Source: Desulfovibrionaceae bacterium (lineage in GTDB: Bacteria > Desulfobacterota > Desulfovibrionia > Desulfovibrionales > Desulfovibrionaceae). Taken from it: a stretch of 64,000 nt of DNA. The translations under genes and the position numbers were made by a program. Shown here one piece after another: positions 59,373-64,000 of this stretch (the first letter of the stretch is position 1; every line of letters begins with the position of its first letter). The notes under the pieces are model-generated. The model saw only the letters and a list, made by a program, of their open reading frames with translations. It was not told where the DNA came from and made no database searches. The DNA lies in NCBI GenBank assembly GCA_015233395.1, contig JADFXV010000008.1, forward strand, positions 1 to 64,000. The letters are read 5' to 3'.

Positions 59373-60143
59373 ATGCCCGAACCAAACGACGCCCCCCTCC
59401 TCGCCGGCCAATCCGCAAGCGCGCCGAAAATCAAGGGCATATTCTCGTCGAGCGAGGATATCGGCCATCAAACCCAGTACAAGCAGCACTGGTTCGCCAA
59501 GGAAATCTCTCCGGACACCATCAGCCTGCAACCTCTGGATCAAGACCATCTGCCGGCCGGCCCGCAAGTCATCAAGACCAGGTCCGATTTCCTCAACGGC
59601 TACCTCCTTGAGCCCGAGCTCTGCTACAAGCTGCTCACTCAGCGGGTCATGCAGGGGGATTTCTACCGCAAGCAGGGGCTCAACCAGCAGGCCAAGGACG
59701 AATACCAGAACGTCCTGCGCATCGACGAGGAAAACATCCGGGCCAATTTCGGCCTGGGACTGACCTACCTGGCCCTCAACCAGCTCGACAAGGGCAAATA
59801 CGTTTTCGAATGCCTGGTCCGGCTCGACGAATCCTTCAAGGAGGAGCACAAGCACCTGTTCAACGATTTCGGCATCGGCCTGCGCAAAAAAATGCTCTAC
59901 GACGAGGCCATCGCCTTCTACGCCCGCGCCGCCGAACTTTCGCCCGGCGACGAACACATCCACGTCAACATGGCCCGCGCCCTGTATGAAAAAAACGACG
60001 TGGAGCGCGCCGTGGAAGGCCTCAAAAAAGCCCTGGAAATCAACCCCTCGCTCAACGAGGCGCTCATCTTCCTCGACTTCCTCAAGCGCCGGGGCTACCG
60101 CCCGCAAAGCGAGGAGCCGCAAACTTTTTTTCCAGACGCCTGA
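59373..60143 (+). CDS. TPR protein with conserved N-terminal domain (paralogue B)
   Basis: 256 residues. Same layout as 51472-52221: N-terminal domain (KQHWFAKEISPDTISLQPLDQDHLPAGPQ) then TPRs (QAKDEYQNVLRIDEENIRANFGLGLTYLALN; GDEHIHVNMARALYEKND; KALEINPSLNEALIFLDFL). It is 13 bases after motB, so probably part of the motor operon. Shared phrases such as FGIGLRKKMLYDEAI indicate duplication. May scaffold motor or export components. Confidence 0.82.
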   Translation: MPEPNDAPLLAGQSASAPKIKGIFSSSEDIGHQTQYKQHWFAKEISPDTISLQPLDQDHLPAGPQVIKTRSDFLNGYLLEPELCYKLLTQRVMQGDFYRKQGLNQQAKDEYQNVLRIDEENIRANFGLGLTYLALNQLDKGKYVFECLVRLDESFKEEHKHLFNDFGIGLRKKMLYDEAIAFYARAAELSPGDEHIHVNMARALYEKNDVERAVEGLKKALEINPSLNEALIFLDFLKRRGYRPQSEEPQTFFPDA

Positions 60144-60232
60144 AAATCCGCCGCCGAAACCTTGGCCCCGCGAACGCAACCGGGCGGGCGCCGTCCGCTT
60201 CTCGTCCGCCCTTTCTCCCGCGCCCTGCTCCC

Positions 60233-61303
60233 CTACCCCGTGTCCTTGTCCAGGGTCAGGCCGGCGGATTTTTTCGCCGGTTCGGCGCTCGCGGGCACGG
60301 GGTAGGCCGTTCCGAAAATCTTGAGATAGAGTTTCCTGGCCTCGGTGAAATCGGGGTTCAGAGCCAGCGCGGCGGTCACCCTGGCTTTGGCCTTGCTTTC
60401 GTCGCCCATGAAAAAATAGGCCTTGGACATGTTGAAATGGATGTTTTCGTCCTCGGGCGTCAGTTCCAGGGCTTGCCGGTAGGCGTGCAGCGCCCCGGGC
60501 AGGTCTCCGGCGCGCCGCAGGTTGACCCCCAGGGTATTGAAGGGATTGGGGGAATCCGGGTCGTATTTGAGGATCTCGATGAACAGATCCTTGACCTCTT
60601 CCATGCGGTTGAACTGGGCGAAAACCTCGGCGGCCTTCTGGGCGTACGTCTTGTAGTTGTCCAGATCGCCCCGGCCCTTGTAGGCCTCGGCCAGGCCTTT
60701 GTAGGCCTCGGCGTAGAGGTCGTTGATCTTGACCGCCTTTTTGAAGGCGATGATCGCCTGGCCGAATTTCTGGCGCATGAGGTACTTGCAGCCCAGGTCG
60801 TAGAATTTTTGCGCCTGGTTTTGTTCCGAGACGATCTCCTCGAAGGCTTCGATGGCGTCGTCGTAATTGCCCAGGCTGACCATTTCCCGGGCTTCCTTGA
60901 CGTGGAGCTCCTCGATCTCGGTCATGCGCTCGGCCTGGCAGGCGCGCAGCACGTGGCGCTTGAAGGTGTCGGGGGAATAGGGCCGCAAAATGTACCCGGC
61001 GCAGCCGGCGGCGATGGCGTCCAGGACGTGGTGGCGGCGGCCGTCGGAGGTGACCATGACCACGGGCGTGTTCTTGAGGTTCATGTTCAGGCGCACGAGC
61101 TTGAGGAACTTGATCCCGTCCATGTCGCCGAGTTCGGCGTCGAGCAGGATGATGTCCGCCTTGCCCGTGTTCAGATAATCGATGGCCTCGGAGCCGCTGG
61201 AAAAACGCAGCATGCGGCGGGGACGAAACTGCTTGAGCGCGAGCGTGTCGCGCTTGGCGTTTTCGTCGGAGGCGGTGATGATCACGATGGTGTCGAAGAT
61301 CAT
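60233..61303 (-). CDS. Receiver-domain protein with TPR array
   Basis: 356 residues. N-terminal receiver (~1-125) with acceptor Asp in ADIILLDAELGDMDG and the switch Thr region VVMVTSDG; the usual Lys is replaced by Arg (ILRPYS). Then about five TPRs (DDAIEAFEEIVSEQ; FGQAIIAFKKAVKINDLYAEAYKGLAEAYKG; LPGALHAYRQALELTPEDENIHFNMSKAYFFMG). Its ATG overlaps the HD-protein stop by 4 bases. Output is probably protein-protein binding; chemotaxis or motility is possible given nearby motAB. Confidence 0.85.
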   Translation of the reverse strand: MIFDTIVIITASDENAKRDTLALKQFRPRRMLRFSSGSEAIDYLNTGKADIILLDAELGDMDGIKFLKLVRLNMNLKNTPVVMVTSDGRRHHVLDAIAAGCAGYILRPYSPDTFKRHVLRACQAERMTEIEELHVKEAREMVSLGNYDDAIEAFEEIVSEQNQAQKFYDLGCKYLMRQKFGQAIIAFKKAVKINDLYAEAYKGLAEAYKGRGDLDNYKTYAQKAAEVFAQFNRMEEVKDLFIEILKYDPDSPNPFNTLGVNLRRAGDLPGALHAYRQALELTPEDENIHFNMSKAYFFMGDESKAKARVTAALALNPDFTEARKLYLKIFGTAYPVPASAEPAKKSAGLTLDKDTG

Positions 61304-62133
61304 CCCCGCCCGCCTATGTCTTGGCAGCCGGCGTGCGAATTCATGGAAGCAGAATGAAATAAACCGGGCTCGTCGGTCAAGTCCCGAGTCACCTGGTCAA
61401 TGAGTTTTTCGATGGCCGGGACGCGGGGCAGGCGCTCGGCGATCTCCTGAACATACCCGCGCTTCAGAAAAAAGCGGCGGCTGGCCGCGAAATTGAGGTC
61501 ATAGGCCCAGCTTAAGGCCAAAAGAAAAAAATCGTTGCGATAACGCATGCCGCCGTGGCCGCCCATGCGCCGCTGGATCGCCGCCTCCGCCAGATGCGGG
61601 GAATACCCCTTGGGATCGGGATCAAGACCGAAGAACGCGGCCTCGCGGTCGGCCGAGCCCATCTCGAAATGATCGAGCATCACCCGCAGGATGTCGAGCT
61701 TGTCGGAGTCGCGCAGGACGCCGGCGGCCAGGCCCAGGGCCGTATTTGGGCTGACCGGCAGGTTTTTGCGGTTGTGCAGGACCACGGCGTAGAGAATCAG
61801 CCGCCGGGTCTGGCCGCCGTAAGCGCCAAGCAGGCGGGCGCGCTTGATCGTAGCGACGCTCAAGGCCGCGTGGTTGACCGACCCGGCGTCGCGCAGGGTC
61901 GCGTACTTCTGGTATTGGGGAAACCGGCCGACGTCGTGCAGCAGCGCCCCGGCGTGGCAGGCCCGGGCCAGGTCCGGCTCAAAGCCTTCGGCGCGGGTCA
62001 GCCCCCGGCATTCTTCCAGCACCCGCAGGCAGTGGTCCCTTTTGAGTTCCAGAACCCTTTTGCCCGGGCCGTGAAAATAGCCCTCGGCGAAGCCGTGAAA
62101 CCAGGTTGACAGGTCGCTTAAATCGCGGTCCAT
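61300..62133 (-). CDS. HD-superfamily phosphohydrolase
   Basis: 277 residues. HD motif HAGALLHDVGRFPQYQKY with an upstream His (RDHCLRVLEE) and a later DSDKLDILRVM metal-site block. No GYP motif, so it is not a c-di-GMP phosphodiesterase; nucleotide or phosphate-ester hydrolysis is likely. Start at 62133 is 1 base past the preceding gene's stop (TGACATG), and its stop overlaps the REC-TPR start, making a three-gene unit. Confidence 0.82.
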   Translation of the reverse strand: MDRDLSDLSTWFHGFAEGYFHGPGKRVLELKRDHCLRVLEECRGLTRAEGFEPDLARACHAGALLHDVGRFPQYQKYATLRDAGSVNHAALSVATIKRARLLGAYGGQTRRLILYAVVLHNRKNLPVSPNTALGLAAGVLRDSDKLDILRVMLDHFEMGSADREAAFFGLDPDPKGYSPHLAEAAIQRRMGGHGGMRYRNDFFLLALSWAYDLNFAASRRFFLKRGYVQEIAERLPRVPAIEKLIDQVTRDLTDEPGLFHSASMNSHAGCQDIGGRG

Positions 62134-62134
62134 G

Positions 62135-62407
62135 TCAGGACTTGTCCTTCTCGCGCCCGGAAGAGCGCTTGGCGGAACCCGGTTCGTCATCTGACAGGCC
62201 GCCCGGTTCGTCCCAATGTTTCTCCCGCCACCAGCCTCCGGGGCCGAACGCCAGGCGCAAAAAACCGCAGATGAGCAGAAAGACCAGACCGATGAAGGCG
62301 AATTTGAGGATCGTGGACAGCCAGCCTTCGGCGTACCCCGGACCGAACGGCCAGGTGTCGCGCCACCCGGGACCGGCCTGGGCGAGAAAAAACAGTGTTT
62401 CGTTCAT
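62135..62407 (-). CDS. Small single-span membrane protein
   Basis: 90 residues, not recognised. Short N-terminus, one membrane helix (~31-52; LKFAFIGLVFLLICGFLRLAF), then a hydrophilic acidic/basic tail (EPGGLSDDEPGSAKRSSGREKDKS). First gene of the unit with the HD hydrolase and REC-TPR protein. Located just downstream of the dsrC terminator. Confidence 0.6.
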   Translation of the reverse strand: MNETLFFLAQAGPGWRDTWPFGPGYAEGWLSTILKFAFIGLVFLLICGFLRLAFGPGGWWREKHWDEPGGLSDDEPGSAKRSSGREKDKS

Positions 62408-62453
62408 GGACCGCGCTTTTACCCGGATTTGCGCTCAAAGGCAAAGGCCGAAG

Positions 62454-62488
62454 GGCAAAAAAAAAGGCGGGGCCTGGCCCCGCCTTTC
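62454..62488 (-). terminator. Intrinsic terminator of dsrC
   Basis: On the minus strand AGGCGGGGCC and GGCCCCGCCT form a strong stem followed by nine Ts, about 25 bases after the dsrC stop. The A-run on the other side is the complement of that U-tract. Confidence 0.93.
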
Positions 62489-62511
62489 TATGGTCGTCGG
62501 AGGTTGTCCGA

Positions 62512-62829
62512 TTACACGCAGCCGGTGGGCTTGGGCAGGCCGGCCATTTTGCAGGCGCCTTTGCCGGGTCCGGAGGGGAACAGCTCATAGATGTGCTTGA
62601 GCTTGAAGCCGGTGACCTTGGACAGGATGCGCACCATGGGGGCGATGCCGTTCTTCTTGTAGTAGTCCTGGAGGAACTCAATGACCTTCTGGTGTTCGTC
62701 GGACAACTCTTTGATGCCCTCGGAATCCTTCACGTATTCGACCCATTCCGGGTTCCAGTCTTCGAATTTCTGCAAGAAGCCGTCTTCGTCGACATCAAAG
62801 GTTTTGCCTTTAAATTCAACATTGGCCAT
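62512..62829 (-). CDS. dsrC: Sulfur-carrier protein DsrC
   Basis: 105 residues. Partner of dissimilatory sulfite reductase; carries sulfite-derived sulfur as a trisulfide to the membrane DsrMKJOP complex. Family traits: FKGKTFDVDEDGFL, VIEFLQDYYKKNGIAPMVRIL, and the mobile C-terminal arm ACKMAGLPKPTGCV with both conserved cysteines 11 residues apart, the last one penultimate. TusE-type tRNA proteins keep only the last Cys, so this is true DsrC. Start with AAGGAGG 8 bases upstream. Single-gene unit with its own promoter and terminator. Confidence 0.97.
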   Translation of the reverse strand: MANVEFKGKTFDVDEDGFLQKFEDWNPEWVEYVKDSEGIKELSDEHQKVIEFLQDYYKKNGIAPMVRILSKVTGFKLKHIYELFPSGPGKGACKMAGLPKPTGCV

Positions 62830-62867
62830 TGGAAGTCCTCCTTGATGGTTTTGAAAGGTGGTTCGGA

Positions 62868-62896
62868 TTCCTAGCACCTTCCGCGAGACCTGTCAA
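62868..62896 (-). promoter_or_regulatory. Promoter of dsrC
   Basis: Minus strand: perfect -35 TTGACA (62896 to 62891), 17-base spacer, -10 TAGGAA (62873 to 62868), about 40 bases before the start codon. Strong -35 and monocistronic layout agree with the high expression known for dsrC in sulfate reducers. Confidence 0.5.
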
Positions 62897-63059
62897 AAAA
62901 CCCCGTGCGCGGGGCGCCTGCATCAATGAAACAGCGATCCGCTGTTTATTGGCAATAAAAGCCGGAAAACGTTCCAACGCGCCTTCCCGCATCGGCCGTC
63001 GCCCTCATAGCCGCCGGACTTTCCCGTGTCAAGGCCGTTTTTCGGAAACAGCCGCTCGT

Positions 63060-64000
63060 TTAGCCTGTCTCGCCCGCGCGCAGCGCCTCTTCCAGGTGCC
63101 GTCTCGCAAAGTCGAGCGAGGGATCGAGTTCCAGGGCGGCCGTCAGGAAATGCGCCGCCGGGCCGAACTCGCCCAGAAACTTGTGGCACAGCCCGAGGTT
63201 GGCCAGGTCCATGGCCGACCCCTTGTCCAGGGCGACGGCCCGGGTGAAATCGGCGGCCGCGCTCCGGTAGTCCTTGCGCTTGAAGAACGACACCCCGCGC
63301 AGGTTGAAATACTCCTTGACCTCGCCCGAGCAGGCGATGGCCCGGTCCAGATGCGCGGCGGCCTCGCTCCATTTCTCCTCGCGGGTCAGGGCGAAACCGG
63401 CGTAAAAGGCGGACAGGGAGCGGTGTTCGGCGTCGGGCTGCCCTGGCTCGGCGGCCAGGAAATGCTCCCGGGCCGCAGCGTAATCCTCTTGGCGCAAGGA
63501 CAAAAGCCCCTGGAAAAACGGCAGAAAATGCGCCCCGGGATAGACGCGCGCGAGCGTGGCGAGCCCCCGGCGAGCCTGGTCAAGCGGCGCTTCCTCGGCC
63601 AGAATGCGGCCCACGAACAGCCCAAGCGACGCGTGCGGCGTGCGCTCGCGGAATTCAAAACCGGGCGCGAAATTGTAGTTCGCGGCAATGCCGATCTCGG
63701 GGTGGGTGGTCTCGACGCTGTACAGACGGAAATCCTGGTCGCTCAGGCCCTGGGCGAGCAGCGAGAGTTCCTCGAAAATATCGCCGCGCTCAAACGAGGG
63801 CAGGCTGGCGAGGCTCACGGTCTCGCCGCCGGTGACGAACGCGATCTGCCCCGGGTCCGTGAACTTGCGCAGCCCGGAGGCCTCGTAGTTGCTGCGGGTC
63901 TGAAAATCTCCGGCCAGCTGGGCGATTTCGGTGACCGCCCGGATGGCCGCCTTGACCGGCGACGAGGCCGTGCCGGCGGTGAAGACGATCTCGCTTGCGG
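63060..64000 (-). CDS. TPR-containing protein, N-terminus beyond window
   Basis: At least 313 residues; the frame is open to the right edge, so the 5' end is missing. An internal GTG at 63818 is not needed as a start because the upstream codons (ASEIVFTAGTASSPVKAAIR ... YEASGLRKFTDPGQIAFV) look coding. The C-terminal ~180 residues are TPRs (EDYAAAREHFLAAEPGQPD; KWSEAAAHLDRAIAC; YRSAAADFTRAVALDKGSAMDLANLG). The N-terminal portion is not recognised. Confidence 0.75.
   Translation of the reverse strand, partial: ASEIVFTAGTASSPVKAAIRAVTEIAQLAGDFQTRSNYEASGLRKFTDPGQIAFVTGGETVSLASLPSFERGDIFEELSLLAQGLSDQDFRLYSVETTHPEIGIAANYNFAPGFEFRERTPHASLGLFVGRILAEEAPLDQARRGLATLARVYPGAHFLPFFQGLLSLRQEDYAAAREHFLAAEPGQPDAEHRSLSAFYAGFALTREEKWSEAAAHLDRAIACSGEVKEYFNLRGVSFFKRKDYRSAAADFTRAVALDKGSAMDLANLGLCHKFLGEFGPAAHFLTAALELDPSLDFARRHLEEALRAGETG

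Overview
The window looks like chromosomal core from a GC-rich sulfate-reducing member of the Desulfovibrionaceae (Desulfovibrio/Solidesulfovibrio-like). The evidence is a dsrC gene with both conserved C-terminal cysteines, an F1Fo ATP synthase operon that starts with tandem b'/b genes and lacks a and c, a tungstate ABC transporter, a single-domain IMP cyclohydrolase and a sigma-54-dependent flagellar basal-body operon. No prophage, insertion sequence, CRISPR array, rRNA or tRNA was recognised. The genus assignment is inference.

Layout. 1-11.1 kb: an Ogt fragment, a YgjP-type metallopeptidase, a MotB-like OmpA protein, aroC-argD-dut, a NagZ-like hexosaminidase, a HepT/MntA toxin-antitoxin pair beside an AT-rich gap, a DRTGG-type P-loop protein, rnc and a radical-SAM protein. 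11.2-17.1 kb: a rod-shape/elongasome block, mreBCD-mrdA-rodA-bactofilin. 17.4-23.3 kb: atpF'-F-H-A-G-D-C, ending in an intrinsic terminator. 23.7-29.6 kb: glmU, zapB-like, zapA, a 6S RNA, rny, tyrS and a thioesterase. 29.8-35.7 kb (minus strand): flgB-flgC-fliE-F-G-H-I behind a sigma-54 promoter, with a divergent sigma-54 promoter driving a TPR protein. 36.9-41.0 kb: IMP cyclohydrolase, hicBA, tupABC and a ModE-type regulator. 41.1-51.3 kb: hflX, two HD/HD-GYP proteins, a conserved hypothetical, and a four-gene cluster (DRE-TIM lyase fused to a Cache-like domain, K+ channel, stand-alone cyclic-nucleotide-binding protein, RlpA). 51.5-60.1 kb: TPR protein, hflKC, hisI-hisG, a cyclic-nucleotide-binding protein with a FliG-C-like tail, motA, motB and a second TPR paralogue. 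60.2-64 kb: REC-TPR, HD hydrolase, small membrane protein, dsrC and a TPR protein cut by the window edge.

Most unusual points. (1) The gene translationally coupled upstream of motA encodes a CNB + winged-helix-like + FliG-C-like protein, a candidate cyclic-nucleotide-controlled stator or switch factor. (2) A metallolyase with a Cache-like sensor tail overlaps a K+ channel gene and is followed by a separate cyclic-nucleotide-binding protein. (3) About ten intergenic gaps carry variants of one long hairpin element. Two copies hold a nested hairpin with a TCTT loop, and two others adjoin perfect 21-22 bp stems that share an apex but differ in their arms. (4) mreC and hflX both appear to start at AUU codons with well-placed Shine-Dalgarno sequences.

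All calls rest on reading the sequence and translated frames; no database search was run.
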